A program made the position numbers and the translations under genes. Positions 7,172 through 16,925 of a stretch of 30,172 nt of DNA are shown here, piece by piece. The stretch lies in NCBI RefSeq assembly GCF_042434745.1, contig NZ_JBHLSS010000107.1; one strand, 5' to 3'. Within the stretch, counting starts at the first letter, position 1, and each line of letters begins with the position of its first letter. The notes under the pieces are model-generated. The model saw only the letters and a list, made by a program, of their open reading frames with translations. It was not told the DNA's origin and did no database searches. Origin of the DNA: Azotobacter paspali (GTDB taxonomy: Bacteria; Pseudomonadota; Gammaproteobacteria; Pseudomonadales; Pseudomonadaceae).

Positions 7172-7199
7172 TGCGATGCTCACACGTTAGCCAATGGCA
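7172..7199. promoter_or_regulatory. Candidate TrpI binding sites in the trpI/trpB intergenic region
   Basis: Two adjacent 13-bp elements fit the LysR T-N11-A box: 7172-7184 (read on the minus strand as TGTGAGCATCGCA, dyad TGTGA/TCGCA) and 7187-7199 (TTAGCCAATGGCA, dyad GCC/GGC). They begin 15 bp apart on the same helical side, roughly 50-80 bp upstream of trpB. TrpI is known in Pseudomonas to bind two adjacent sites here, the second only with indoleglycerol phosphate. Confidence 0.5.
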
Positions 7200-7253
7200 C
7201 CCCTGCCGAAAAGCGATAAGATCAACTGAATACGTCAAGAAAACTCACCGATC

Positions 7254-8150
7254 ATGCACCCCGACCTGCCCTCCCTGAACGCCCTGCGCGCCTTCGAGGC
7301 CGCCGCCCGCCTGCGGAGCATCAAGCAGGCAGCTAAGGAACTGTACGTCACCCACGGGGCGGTCAGCCGGCAAGTCCGCGCCCTGGAAGAGGAACTGGGG
7401 GTGGCCCTGTTCGCCAAGGAAGGGCGAGGCATAAAACTCACTGATGCCGGCATTCTGCTACGGGACGCCGCCGGCGACGCCTTCGCCCGTCTGGATGGCG
7501 CCTGCGCCGAGCTGAAGCGACGCAGCGAGGAAGCGCCCTTCGTGCTCGGCTGTCCGGGGAGCTTGCTGGCACGCTGGTTCATTCCGCGCCTGGATCGCCT
7601 CAACCGTACGCTGCCGGAGCTACGCCTGCAGCTCTCCGCCAGCGAGGGCGAGCTGGACCCGCGCCGCCCGGGCCTGGATGCCACCCTGCTGTTCGCCGAG
7701 CCGCCATGGCCGGCCGACATGCGGGTCTTCGAGTTGGCCGCCGAGCGCATCGGTCCGGTGCTCAGCCCACGCCATCCGCGTTTCGCCGCACTGCGCCAGG
7801 CGCCGCCGCAGGCGCTGCTCGGCGAAGCCCTGCTGTATACCGCTTCGCGCCCACAGGCCTGGCCGCAGTGGACGAGCGCACAGGGACTGGAACCGGCGCG
7901 ACTGCACTTCGGCCAGGGTTTCGAACACCTCTATTACCTGCTGGAGGCCGCCGTGGCCGGCCTCGGCGTGGCCATCGCCCCCGAACCGCTGGTGGCCGAC
8001 GAATTGGCCGCTGGCCGCCTAGCCGCGCCCTGGGGCTTCGTCGAAACCCGTGCGCGACTAGCATTGTGGACACCGGCGCGCGGAGCCGACCGCCGTGCCG
8101 AAGCGCTGGCGCGCTGGCTGCGCGACGAATTGACGGAAATACCCTCTTGA
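7254..8150 (+). CDS. trpI: LysR-family activator of trpBA
   Basis: 298 residues, matching Pseudomonas TrpI (about 295). The N-terminal winged HTH reads LNALRAFEAAARLRSIKQAAKEL then THGAVSRQVRALEEELG, with the usual LysR layout. The rest is the periplasmic-binding-like effector domain that senses indole-3-glycerol phosphate. It is divergent from trpB with a 134-bp shared promoter region, the standard trpI/trpBA arrangement, which also allows autoregulation. Only a weak Shine-Dalgarno precedes the ATG, in keeping with low expression of a regulator. Confidence 0.95.
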   Translation: MHPDLPSLNALRAFEAAARLRSIKQAAKELYVTHGAVSRQVRALEEELGVALFAKEGRGIKLTDAGILLRDAAGDAFARLDGACAELKRRSEEAPFVLGCPGSLLARWFIPRLDRLNRTLPELRLQLSASEGELDPRRPGLDATLLFAEPPWPADMRVFELAAERIGPVLSPRHPRFAALRQAPPQALLGEALLYTASRPQAWPQWTSAQGLEPARLHFGQGFEHLYYLLEAAVAGLGVAIAPEPLVADELAAGRLAAPWGFVETRARLALWTPARGADRRAEALARWLRDELTEIPS

Positions 8151-8411
8151 GGGCTCGCTCACACTCCTCACCAGCCCGCCTAGATGCCCCACGGGATCGT
8201 GAACGGATGCTTAGAGCGCTTTCATCCTGATCGACCATGACCGCACCCATCCGGGTGTCGGTGTCGCGGCTGCCGTCGCGGCGGCGCTCGCCGCGCCGCG
8301 CTGGCCGACCGAACGGTGCGCCGGTGGCTGAACTCTCGCCTCTCCGACGTGCCTCATCTAATGGGGCAGGCACCTGGGCCGGCCCCGCCCATCCTTCTCC
8401 AGGAGGCCCAC

Positions 8412-8627
8412 ATGTCCGACCATCACACCTACAAGAAGATCGAAATCATCGGCTCTTCGCGCAGCAGCATCGAGGATGCCATCGGCAATGCCCTCGCCGA
8501 GGCGTCGAAAACACTCGACTATCTGGAATGGTTCGAAGTGGTCGAGATCCGCGGCCACCTAGAAAACGGCGCGGTCGGCCACTATCAGGTCACCCTGAAG
8601 GTCGGCTTTCGCCTGGCCGACAGTTGA
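8412..8627 (+). CDS. Dodecin, flavin-storage/sequestering protein
   Basis: 71 residues from the ATG at 8412. This start has a perfect AGGAGG Shine-Dalgarno and is preferred to the longer in-frame ATG at 8316. Dodecins form hollow 12-mers that bind FMN/FAD-type flavins in stacked pairs between Trp side chains. The expected pattern is present: KKIEIIGSS first strand, a helix (SIEDAIGNALAEASKT), the Trp in LEWFEV that stacks on the flavin, and the Gln of HYQVTLKVGF that contacts the isoalloxazine ring. The C-terminus is the usual LKVGF strand. It stands alone between trpI and a monooxygenase gene. Confidence 0.95.
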   Translation: MSDHHTYKKIEIIGSSRSSIEDAIGNALAEASKTLDYLEWFEVVEIRGHLENGAVGHYQVTLKVGFRLADS

Positions 8628-8708
8628 GCGTCCACCGGCGCCGCCTTTCGCTTTAGTCTCTGCCTTTTCCCGACGGGCGGGTTCCGGGGACGACTTGAGG
8701 AAACCTCC

Positions 8709-9737
8709 ATGCCACGACTGGCCGACACCGCGCTTTCCATTCTCGACCTGGCGCCGATCCGCGACGACGGTGGGCCAGCCCAGGCCCTGCAGAATTCCCT
8801 GGCCCTGGCCCAGCATGCCGAGGTCCTAGGCTTTACCCGCTTCTGGGTAGCCGAACACCACAACATGGACGGTATCGCCTGCTCCGCCACCGCCGTGCTG
8901 ATCGGCTATCTGGCGGCGGGCACCCATCACATCCGCGTCGGCGCCGGCGGCATCATGCTGCCTAACCATGCGCCGCTGGTAATCGCCGAGCAGTTCGGCA
9001 CCCTCGCCACCCTTTATCCGGGACGCATCGACCTCGGCCTTGGCCGCGCGCCGGGAACCGACCCCTACACCGCTCACGCCTTGCGCCGCGCCCGCCTGGG
9101 CAGCGACGAGGAATTCCCGGCGGACGTCGAGGAACTGCAGACCCTGCTCGGTCCGGCACGTCCCGACCAGCGGGTGATCGCCGTGCCGGGAGCCGGCACC
9201 GAGGTGCCGATCTGGCTGCTCGGCTCCAGCCTGTTCACTGCCCGCCTGGCGGCGCGCAAAGGTCTGCCCTACGCCTTCGCCTCGCACTTCGCGCCGCGCT
9301 ACATGCACGAGGCGATCCGCCTCTACCGCGACAATTTCCAACCCTCGGCGGTGCTCGACAAACCCTATGTGATGCTTGGCGTGCCGCTGGTCGCCGCGCC
9401 CAGCGACGAGGAGGCGGAATTCCTCGCCACCACCGCCCTCCAGCGCGCCCTGGCGCTGGTCCGCGGCGAGAGCCGAGTACTGCGACCGCCAGTGGAATCG
9501 ATGGCCGGCCGCTGGCAGCCGCACGAGCAGGCGGCGGTTGGCGACTTCCTCGGCCTGGCGGTGATCGGCGGCCCGGAAAAGGTCCGCGCGCGCCTAAACG
9601 TGCTGCTCGAGCAGACCGGTGCCGACGAGTTGATCTTCACCGGCGACATCTACGATCCGGACGCCCGCCTGCGCTCGTTCGAAATCCTCGCTGGGCTGCG
9701 CTGCGGGGGCTCGCTTCCTCCGGAATCCCGCGAATAA
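8709..9737 (+). CDS. Luciferase-like monooxygenase family (YhbW type) flavin-dependent oxidoreductase
   Basis: 342 residues. The LLM family fold is seen in LSILDLAPI at the start, the RFWVAEHHNM block, RVGAGGIMLPNHAPLVIAEQ and GRIDLGLGRAPGTDP, all diagnostic of the group that includes E. coli YhbW. These enzymes use reduced flavin and O2 on mostly unknown substrates. The start has GAGGAAA about 8 nt upstream. It follows the dodecin gene by 81 bp in the same direction; a flavin-binding protein next to a flavin-using enzyme is suggestive, but a shared transcript is unproven. Confidence 0.88.
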   Translation: MPRLADTALSILDLAPIRDDGGPAQALQNSLALAQHAEVLGFTRFWVAEHHNMDGIACSATAVLIGYLAAGTHHIRVGAGGIMLPNHAPLVIAEQFGTLATLYPGRIDLGLGRAPGTDPYTAHALRRARLGSDEEFPADVEELQTLLGPARPDQRVIAVPGAGTEVPIWLLGSSLFTARLAARKGLPYAFASHFAPRYMHEAIRLYRDNFQPSAVLDKPYVMLGVPLVAAPSDEEAEFLATTALQRALALVRGESRVLRPPVESMAGRWQPHEQAAVGDFLGLAVIGGPEKVRARLNVLLEQTGADELIFTGDIYDPDARLRSFEILAGLRCGGSLPPESRE

Positions 9738-9760
9738 AAAAAGGGAGTCTCACGACTCCC
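9736..9760 (-). terminator. Intrinsic terminator of the pycAB operon
   Basis: GGGAGTC (9743-9749), loop TCAC, GACTCCC (9754-9760). On the minus strand the stem is followed by an unbroken T7 (complement of 9736-9742), a textbook intrinsic terminator 34 bp after the pycB stop. Confidence 0.88.
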
Positions 9761-9793
9761 CAAACCGCTTTTCAAATCTTTAGAAACCGCGAC

Positions 9794-11593
9794 TCAACCC
9801 TCGATTTCCACCAACACTTCACCGGGGTTGACGCGGTCGCCCTTGGCGACGTGGATGGCTTTGACCGTGCCGGCGATCGGTGCCTGTACCTCGGTCTCCA
9901 TCTTCATCGCCTCGGTGATCAGTACTGGCTGGCCGGCTTTGACCACATCGCCCTCCTTGACCAGGACGTCGACGATGTTGCCCGGCATGCTGGTGCTGAG
10001 GTCACCCGGCGCGCCGGCCTGCTTGCGTTTGCCGGAGCCGCCGGCGACAAACTCGTTGAGCGGCTCGAACACCACCTCTTCCGGCATGCCGTCGATGGAC
10101 AAATAGAAGTGGCGCTTGCCCTCGCCCTTGAGGCCGACGCCGGTGATGTCCACCCGGTAGGTCTCGCCATGTACGTCAATGAGGAATTCGGTGGGCACGC
10201 CCTCGCTGGCCGGACCAGCGCCCGCGGTGGGAATCGGCAGCAGCGGCTCGGGTACCAGGGTGCCGGCCTTGCGCTCCTCGAGGAACTTGCGGCCGATGTC
10301 GGGGAACATGGCGTAGGTCAGCACGTCCTCTTCGCTCTGCGCCAGCTCGCCAATTTCCGCGCGCAGCTTGGTCATTTCCGGTTTGAGCAGGTCGGCTGGA
10401 CGCACGTCGATGACCTCCTCGTTGCCAATCGCCTGGAAGCGCAGGCGCTCGTTGACCACGCCCGGCGCCTTGCCGTAGCGGCCCTGCAGGTAGAGCTTGA
10501 CCTCGTTGGTGATGGTCTTGTAGCGCTCGCCGGCGAGCACGTTGAACACCGCCTGGGTACCGACGATCTGCGAGGTAGGAGTGACCAGCGGCGGGTAACC
10601 GAGGTCGGCGCGCACCTTCGGGATCTCCTCGAACACCTCGTCGATGCGGTGCAGGGCGCCCTGCTCCTTCAACTGGTTGGCCAGGTTGGACATCATGCCG
10701 CCCGGCACCTGGTTGACCTGCACGCGGGTGTCGACGGCGGTAAACTCGCTTTCGAACTGGTGATAACGCTTGCGTACGGCGTAGAAGTACAGGCCGATCT
10801 CTTGCAGGAGCGCCAGATCCAGGCCGGTGTCGTACTGGCTGTCACGCAGGGCGGCGACCATCGACTCCGTGCCGGGGTGGCTGGTGCCCCAGGCGAAGCT
10901 GGAGATGGCGGTGTCGATGTGGTCGGCGCCGGCCTCAATGGCCTTGAGCTGGCACATGGCACCCAGGCCCGCGGTGTCGTGGGAATGGATGAACACCGGC
11001 AGGTCGATCTCGGCCTTCAGCGCGGCGACCAGTTCGGCGGTGGCGTAGGGTGTCAGCAGGCCGGCCATGTCCTTGATCGCCAGGGAGTCGACGCCCATCG
11101 CCTGCATAGCCTTGCCCTGCTCGACGAAGGCGGCGACGGTATGCACCGGGCTGGTGGTGTAGCAGATGGTGCCCTGGGCGTGCTTGCCGGCGGCCTTGAC
11201 CGCGGCAATGGCCACCTGCAGGTTGCGCACGTCGTTCATCGCGTCGAAGACGCGGAACACGTCGATGCCGCTGACCGCCGCCTTAGCGACGAAAGCCTTG
11301 ACCACGTCGTCGCTGTAGTGGCGATAACCGAGCAGGTTCTGCCCGCGCAGGAGCATCTGCAGGCGGGTATTGGGCAGCGCGGCGCGTAGCTGGCGCAGAC
11401 GCTCCCACGGGTCCTCCTTGAGGAAGCGGATGCAGGCGTCGAAGGTGGCGCCGCCCCAGACCTCCAGCGACCAGTAGCCGACCTTGTCCAGCTTGTCGCA
11501 GATCGGCAGCATGTCCTCGAGGCGCATGCGGGTGGCGATCAGCGATTGGTGAGCGTCACGCAGGATGGTGTCGGTGACTGTGATCTTCTTCAT
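9794..11593 (-). CDS. pycB: Pyruvate carboxylase subunit B (carboxyltransferase + biotin carrier)
   Basis: 599 residues. The N-terminal carboxyltransferase TIM barrel (ITVTDTILRDAHQSL, RFLKEDPWERL, SHDTAGLGA) is followed by the conserved PYC/OadA domain and a C-terminal biotinyl carrier domain with the biotin-accepting Lys in EAMKME (about residue 564). It moves CO2 from biotin to pyruvate to form oxaloacetate. The sequence alone resembles the OadA decarboxylase alpha subunit too, but pairing with a biotin carboxylase gene and the divergent LysR gene fits the Pseudomonas two-subunit pyruvate carboxylase. The start has AGAGGA 8 nt upstream, 51 bp after the pycA stop. Confidence 0.93.
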   Translation of the reverse strand: MKKITVTDTILRDAHQSLIATRMRLEDMLPICDKLDKVGYWSLEVWGGATFDACIRFLKEDPWERLRQLRAALPNTRLQMLLRGQNLLGYRHYSDDVVKAFVAKAAVSGIDVFRVFDAMNDVRNLQVAIAAVKAAGKHAQGTICYTTSPVHTVAAFVEQGKAMQAMGVDSLAIKDMAGLLTPYATAELVAALKAEIDLPVFIHSHDTAGLGAMCQLKAIEAGADHIDTAISSFAWGTSHPGTESMVAALRDSQYDTGLDLALLQEIGLYFYAVRKRYHQFESEFTAVDTRVQVNQVPGGMMSNLANQLKEQGALHRIDEVFEEIPKVRADLGYPPLVTPTSQIVGTQAVFNVLAGERYKTITNEVKLYLQGRYGKAPGVVNERLRFQAIGNEEVIDVRPADLLKPEMTKLRAEIGELAQSEEDVLTYAMFPDIGRKFLEERKAGTLVPEPLLPIPTAGAGPASEGVPTEFLIDVHGETYRVDITGVGLKGEGKRHFYLSIDGMPEEVVFEPLNEFVAGGSGKRKQAGAPGDLSTSMPGNIVDVLVKEGDVVKAGQPVLITEAMKMETEVQAPIAGTVKAIHVAKGDRVNPGEVLVEIEG

Positions 11594-11644
11594 TCGTCTG
11601 TTCCTCTTGAGCCTGCAGCCAGAGCGCAGCCGGGCTGGTGTTCA

Positions 11645-13060
<1,416 letters not shown>

Positions 13061-13137
13061 GGAGGTCTCCCTCGGCTGAGCTAGCCAACTCGAACGGTCA
13101 GTCGGCAGGTGTGCTGACACCCTAGGCCGGGAGATCG

Positions 13138-13195
13138 ATTAAGAAAAATGAATATTTGTTAGGTTAAGCATAAACTACAACTTATAGATCTACGA
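13138..13195. promoter_or_regulatory. AT-rich divergent promoter/operator region between pycA and pycR
   Basis: This AT-rich core stands out from its GC-rich surroundings. It contains the dyad ATAA-N8-TTAT (13170-13185) and a perfect TAGATCTA palindrome (13185-13192). LysR proteins typically bind such dyads between themselves and their target, so this is the likely PycR operator and the site of both promoters. No precise -35/-10 pair is clear enough to call. Confidence 0.4.
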
Positions 13196-13266
13196 ACAGC
13201 CACGAGTGGGAACGGTTTTTCCTGCCGGAAAACCATGTCTCGCCCTTCCGATTTGCCGAGGCCGCC

Positions 13267-14229
13267 ATGCGTAAATCCCTGATGCGCCTGACCCTGCGCC
13301 AGTTGCGGGTATTTCGCGCGGTATGCGAGAGCCGCTCCTACAGCCGCGCCGCCGAGGAAATGGCACTGACCCAGCCGGCCGTCAGCCTGCAGATCCGCCA
13401 ACTGGAGGAACTGGTCGGCCAGCCGCTGTTCGAGTACGTGGCCAAAAAGCTCTACCTGACACCGGCCGCCGAGGCGTTGCTGAAGGCCAGCGAGGACATC
13501 TTCGGCCGCCTGGAAAGCTTCGACATGCAGTTGTCGGATCTGCAGGGCTCGCTGCAGGGCCAGCTCAATCTAGCGGTAGAGTCCAGCGCCAAGTATCTGG
13601 TGCCGCACCTGTTCGCCGCCTTCCGCGCGCAATATCCGGAGGTCAGCCTGCAACTGGTAGTGGTCAATCACGCCCAGGCGGTGCGCCGCCTGTCGATAAG
13701 TCGCGACGACCTGCTGATCATGTCGCAGGTACCGAGTGAACTGGCGTTGAACTTTTATCCCTTCCTCAACAATCCGATCGTCGCCGTGGCGCCGCCCTGG
13801 CACCCTCTGTGCGCGCGGCCGAACTTGCGCTTGCAGGACCTGACGGATTTTCCGCTCTTGCTGCGCGAACCCGGCTCCGGCACCCGCCGCGCCGGCGAGG
13901 AGTACTGCCATCAGAAACGTGCGCATTTCGCCGAAACGCTGGAGATCGGTTCGACCGAGGCGCAGTTGCAGGCGGTGATCGCTGGCCTCGGTCTGGCTCT
14001 GCTGCCGCGCCACGCGGCGAGCCTGGAATTGGCCACCGGCCAGCTTTGCGAGCTGCCGGTGGAAGAATTACCGCTGTACCACAGTTGGTGCCTGGTGCAT
14101 ACCGAAGGTAAGCGGCTGAGCCCGGTGGCACGGGCGTTCGAGACCTTCATCCGCGCCGAGCGCGCAAAAATCAGCGCACTGGCCGAGCGTTTTTCTGGGA
14201 GATTGACGGAGAAACCGGCGGCAAGCTAA
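13267..14229 (+). CDS. pycR: LysR-family regulator divergent from pyruvate carboxylase
   Basis: 320 residues. The N-terminal HTH is clear (LTLRQLRVFRAVCESRSYSRAAEEMALTQPAVSLQIRQLEE in the LysR layout, residues about 8-48), followed by a CbbR-like effector domain (GQLNLAVESSAKYLVPHLF, EIGSTEAQLQAVIAGLGLALLP). In P. aeruginosa a LysR gene in this position, PycR, controls the pyruvate carboxylase genes and affects virulence; function here is assigned by position plus family. The ATG at 13282 is an alternative start. The 3' end overlaps a convergent small gene by 59 bp. Confidence 0.88.
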   Translation: MRKSLMRLTLRQLRVFRAVCESRSYSRAAEEMALTQPAVSLQIRQLEELVGQPLFEYVAKKLYLTPAAEALLKASEDIFGRLESFDMQLSDLQGSLQGQLNLAVESSAKYLVPHLFAAFRAQYPEVSLQLVVVNHAQAVRRLSISRDDLLIMSQVPSELALNFYPFLNNPIVAVAPPWHPLCARPNLRLQDLTDFPLLLREPGSGTRRAGEEYCHQKRAHFAETLEIGSTEAQLQAVIAGLGLALLPRHAASLELATGQLCELPVEELPLYHSWCLVHTEGKRLSPVARAFETFIRAERAKISALAERFSGRLTEKPAAS

Positions 14230-14395
14230 CCGCGTGCAGATCAGGGAAATCGTCCAGCTCATACTGCAGTTGACGCTGCTCGTCGTAGCGCTCGATGGCC
14301 CGGCGAAAGTGCATCCGTCGCTCTTCCAGCCGCTTGCGACGAGCCTTCGAGTCCAGGGGGCTGAGGTAATACGCGTTTTCCGAGTGACGAAGCAT
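14171..14395 (-). CDS. Small highly charged protein, unknown function
   Basis: 74 residues, starting at an ATG with a GGGAG Shine-Dalgarno 7 nt upstream. The sequence is rich in Arg, Lys, Glu and Gln (SKARRKRLEERRMHFRRAI then ERYDEQRQLQYELDDFPDL), predicting one or two long charged helices and no membrane segment. Small Arg-rich proteins of this kind are common in Pseudomonas, but I cannot name the family with confidence. Its last 20 codons overlap the end of pycR on the opposite strand, so its C-terminus (rich in Ser and Pro) may be poorly constrained. Confidence 0.6.
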   Translation of the reverse strand: MLRHSENAYYLSPLDSKARRKRLEERRMHFRRAIERYDEQRQLQYELDDFPDLHAVSLPPVSPSISQKNARPVR

Positions 14396-14499
14396 GAGGG
14401 GCTCCCAGGCAGGGGTCGGGGACCTCAGGATCGCTGGTGGCCGGTGACGCCTTCACGGCAGGCGGATGACAATGTCGTGACCCGCGGTCGCCGCGCCGC

Positions 14500-15366
14500 T
14501 CACTCCTCGGCGGCGCGTACCGCCTTGGGCGACAGGCGCAGACTGCGCAGGCTGCGCTTGACGCTCTTCAGGTGATTGACCAGATCCGGCCCGCGGGCCA
14601 TGGCCACGCCCATGGCCAGCACGTCGATCACCACCAGATGGGCGATGCGCGAGGTCAGGGGGGTGTAGACCTCGGTGTCCTCATGGACGTCGATCGCCAC
14701 GCTGATGTCGGCCAGCTCGGCCAGCGGCGTCTGTCCGGGACATAGGGTGACGAGGGTGGCCCCGGTCTCGCGGACCAGGTTGGCGGTGATCAGGAGATCC
14801 TTGGAGCGCCCCGACTGGGAAATGCAGATCGCCACGTCGCCGGGCTTGAGGGTCACCGCCGACATGGCCTGCATGTGCGGGTCGGAATAGGCGGCGGCGG
14901 TGAGCAGCAGGCGGAAGAACTTGTGCTGGGCATCGATGGCTACCGCGCCGGAGGCGCCGAAGCCGTAGAACTCGATGCGCGGAGCTTTGGCGATGGCATC
15001 GATGGCGTGCTGCAAGGCCTCGGGATCGAGCCGCTCGCGCACCTCCATCAGGGTATGCAGGGTGGTGTCGAAAATCTTCAGGCTGAAGTCGACGACCGAA
15101 TCATTCTTATGGATGGCGAACTGGCCGAAACTGGCGCCGGCGGCCAGGCTCTGCGCCAGCTTCAGCTTCAAGTCCTGGAAACCGGTACAGCCGATCGCCC
15201 GACAAAAGCGTACGATGGTCGGCTCGCTGACCCCGACCTCCTGGGCCAGACTGGCCATTGAACTGTGCATCGCCGAGGCCGGATCGAGCAACACATGATC
15301 GGCCACCTTGAGTTCCGACTTGCGCAGCAGGGCGCGGGATTGGGCAATATGCTGCAAGAGATTCAC
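14500..15366 (-). CDS. hexR: HexR-like RpiR-family repressor of glucose catabolism
   Basis: 288 residues. The N-terminal RpiR HTH (about 1-77: KSELKVADHVL, SMASLAQEVGVSEPTIVRFCR) is followed by a SIS sugar-phosphate-binding domain (IEFYGFGASGAVA, ICISQSGRSKDL). HexR represses zwf, edd and related genes and is released by 2-keto-3-deoxy-6-phosphogluconate. It is divergent from a zwf-type gene, with a matching palindrome between them. From memory, Pseudomonas carries two such regulator/zwf pairs (one within the glucose operon, one next to pycR); by its neighbours this is the pycR-linked copy, so the symbol indicates family and likely role. Confidence 0.85.
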   Translation of the reverse strand: MNLLQHIAQSRALLRKSELKVADHVLLDPASAMHSSMASLAQEVGVSEPTIVRFCRAIGCTGFQDLKLKLAQSLAAGASFGQFAIHKNDSVVDFSLKIFDTTLHTLMEVRERLDPEALQHAIDAIAKAPRIEFYGFGASGAVAIDAQHKFFRLLLTAAAYSDPHMQAMSAVTLKPGDVAICISQSGRSKDLLITANLVRETGATLVTLCPGQTPLAELADISVAIDVHEDTEVYTPLTSRIAHLVVIDVLAMGVAMARGPDLVNHLKSVKRSLRSLRLSPKAVRAAEE

Positions 15367-15400
15367 GGGGGCTGAACTCGGTTATGATCTGAAGTCGGGC

Positions 15401-15426
15401 TGTAGTTCACCTGTAGTTATACTACA
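15401..15426. promoter_or_regulatory. HexR-type operator with an extra half-site
   Basis: TGTAGTTATACTACA (15412-15426) is a perfect TGTAGT/ACTACA dyad with a 3-bp centre, matching the published HexR motif pattern. A further TGTAGTT half-site lies at 15401-15407, in direct repeat 11 bp away. The dyad contains TATACT (plus) and TATAAC (minus), so binding could block both the zwf and the regulator promoters. Confidence 0.85.
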
Positions 15427-15468
15427 TGGAAAGCGTTCAGCCCATAGCCAAACGTGTTGGAGGCTGTT

Positions 15469-16911
15469 GTGATCCGTCCCTGCGACATGCTGGTTTTCGG
15501 CGGTACCGGCGATCTGGCGCTGCACAAACTGCTGCCGGCGCTCTACCACCTGCATCGCGACCGGCGCCTGCCGGCCGACATGCGTATCCTCGCGCTGGCC
15601 CGCAAGCCGCTGGATGCCGATGCCTATCGGACCCTGGCCGAACGGCATTGCCGGGCCAATGTGCCGCGGGCGAACCTCGACGCCAGCACCTGGCAGGCTT
15701 TCGCCGAGCGGATCGATTATTTCGCCATGGATGCCAGCCAGAGCGCCGATTATGGTCGCCTGGCCCGACACCTGGGCAACGCCTGCCAACGCGGCCGCGT
15801 CTACTACCTCGCCACGGCCCCTGGCCTGTTCGAGGATATCGCCGCGCACCTGGCCAATGCCGGCCTGGCCGGCAGCAATACGCGCATCGTGCTGGAAAAG
15901 CCCATCGGCCACTCGCTGGAGTCGGCGCTGGCGATCAACCAGGCGATCGGCCGGGTATTCCAAGAGTCCCAAATCTTCCGCATCGACCACTACCTGGGCA
16001 AGGAAACGGTGCAGAACCTGATGGCACTGCGCTTTGCCAACGCCCTGTTCGAACCGGTCTGGCGCTCCGGGCACATCGACCACGTGCAGATCAGTGTCTG
16101 TGAAACCCTCGGTGTGGAGAACCGCGGCGGCTATTACGACAAGGCCGGAGCGATGCGCGACATGCTGCAGAACCACCTGCTGCAACTGCTTTGCCTGGTT
16201 GCCATGGAGGCTCCGGTGCGTTTCGACGCCGAGGCGGTACGCAACGAGAAGGTGAAGATCCTCGAGGCGCTGAAACCCATCGCCGGCTTCGATGTGAAGG
16301 ATCGCACCGTGCGCGGCCAGTATGCCGCCGGGAAGATCGGCGGACAGGAAGTACCGGCTTACTATTTCGAAAAAAACGTCGACAGCGACAGCGATACGGA
16401 AACCTTCGTCGCGGTGCATGCCGAAATCGACAACTGGCGCTGGGCCGGCGTGCCCTTCTACCTGCGCACCGGCAAACGCATGGCGAAAAAGAGTTCGGAG
16501 ATCGTTATCCAATTCAAGCCGGTGCCACACCGGCTGTTCCAGGACGGCCAAGCCAACGGCCTGCTCATCAGTCTGCAGCCGGAGGAGTCGATCAGCCTGC
16601 AACTGATGGCCAAGAGTCCCGGCAAGGGCATGCACCTGGCGCCGGTCGAGCTGGATCTCAATCTGGCCCATGCCTTTCGCCAGAAGCGCCGCTGGGACGC
16701 CTACGAACGCCTGCTGCTGGACGTGATCGAGGGCGACTCCACTCTGTTCATGCGCCGCGACGAAGTGGAGGCCGCCTGGCGCTGGGTCGACCCGATCATC
16801 GGCGGCTGGCATGCCTATTATCAGCGGCCGCGCCCCTATCCCGCCGGCTCATGGGGACCGGAGCAGGCCCACAGCCTACTCGAACAGCAGGGCCACGCCT
16901 GGCACCGGTGA
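15469..16911 (+). CDS. zwf: Glucose-6-phosphate 1-dehydrogenase
   Basis: 480 residues from the GTG at 15469, picked because GGAGG lies 5 nt upstream and the product then starts IRPCDMLVFGGTGDLA; a GTG at 15454 is an alternative. It oxidises glucose 6-phosphate to 6-phosphogluconolactone with NADP+/NAD+, feeding the Entner-Doudoroff and pentose phosphate pathways. The nucleotide-binding GGTGDLA (11-17), EKPIG substrate loop and catalytic signature RIDHYLGKE (171-179, with the active-site His and the substrate Lys) are all present. Length is normal. Controlled most likely by the divergent HexR-like repressor. Confidence 0.95.
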   Translation: MIRPCDMLVFGGTGDLALHKLLPALYHLHRDRRLPADMRILALARKPLDADAYRTLAERHCRANVPRANLDASTWQAFAERIDYFAMDASQSADYGRLARHLGNACQRGRVYYLATAPGLFEDIAAHLANAGLAGSNTRIVLEKPIGHSLESALAINQAIGRVFQESQIFRIDHYLGKETVQNLMALRFANALFEPVWRSGHIDHVQISVCETLGVENRGGYYDKAGAMRDMLQNHLLQLLCLVAMEAPVRFDAEAVRNEKVKILEALKPIAGFDVKDRTVRGQYAAGKIGGQEVPAYYFEKNVDSDSDTETFVAVHAEIDNWRWAGVPFYLRTGKRMAKKSSEIVIQFKPVPHRLFQDGQANGLLISLQPEESISLQLMAKSPGKGMHLAPVELDLNLAHAFRQKRRWDAYERLLLDVIEGDSTLFMRRDEVEAAWRWVDPIIGGWHAYYQRPRPYPAGSWGPEQAHSLLEQQGHAWHR

Positions 16912-16925
16912 ATCTTCGCCGGGGC

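Noticed and set aside
8237..8411. GC-rich repeats such as GCGGCG/CGCCGC clusters before dodecin as a REP-type repeat
   Set aside because: Only one copy is seen in the window and the arms are simple GC-rich sequence; no second copy supports a repeat family.
9851..11389. 512-codon plus-strand open frame
   Set aside because: It is the antisense shadow of pycB; the composition is Gly/His/Asp/Val/Leu-rich with no domain, while the minus strand gives a complete known enzyme.
15382..16812. 476-codon minus-strand open frame over zwf
   Set aside because: Antisense shadow of zwf, which carries all catalytic motifs; the opposite frame has no recognisable domain.
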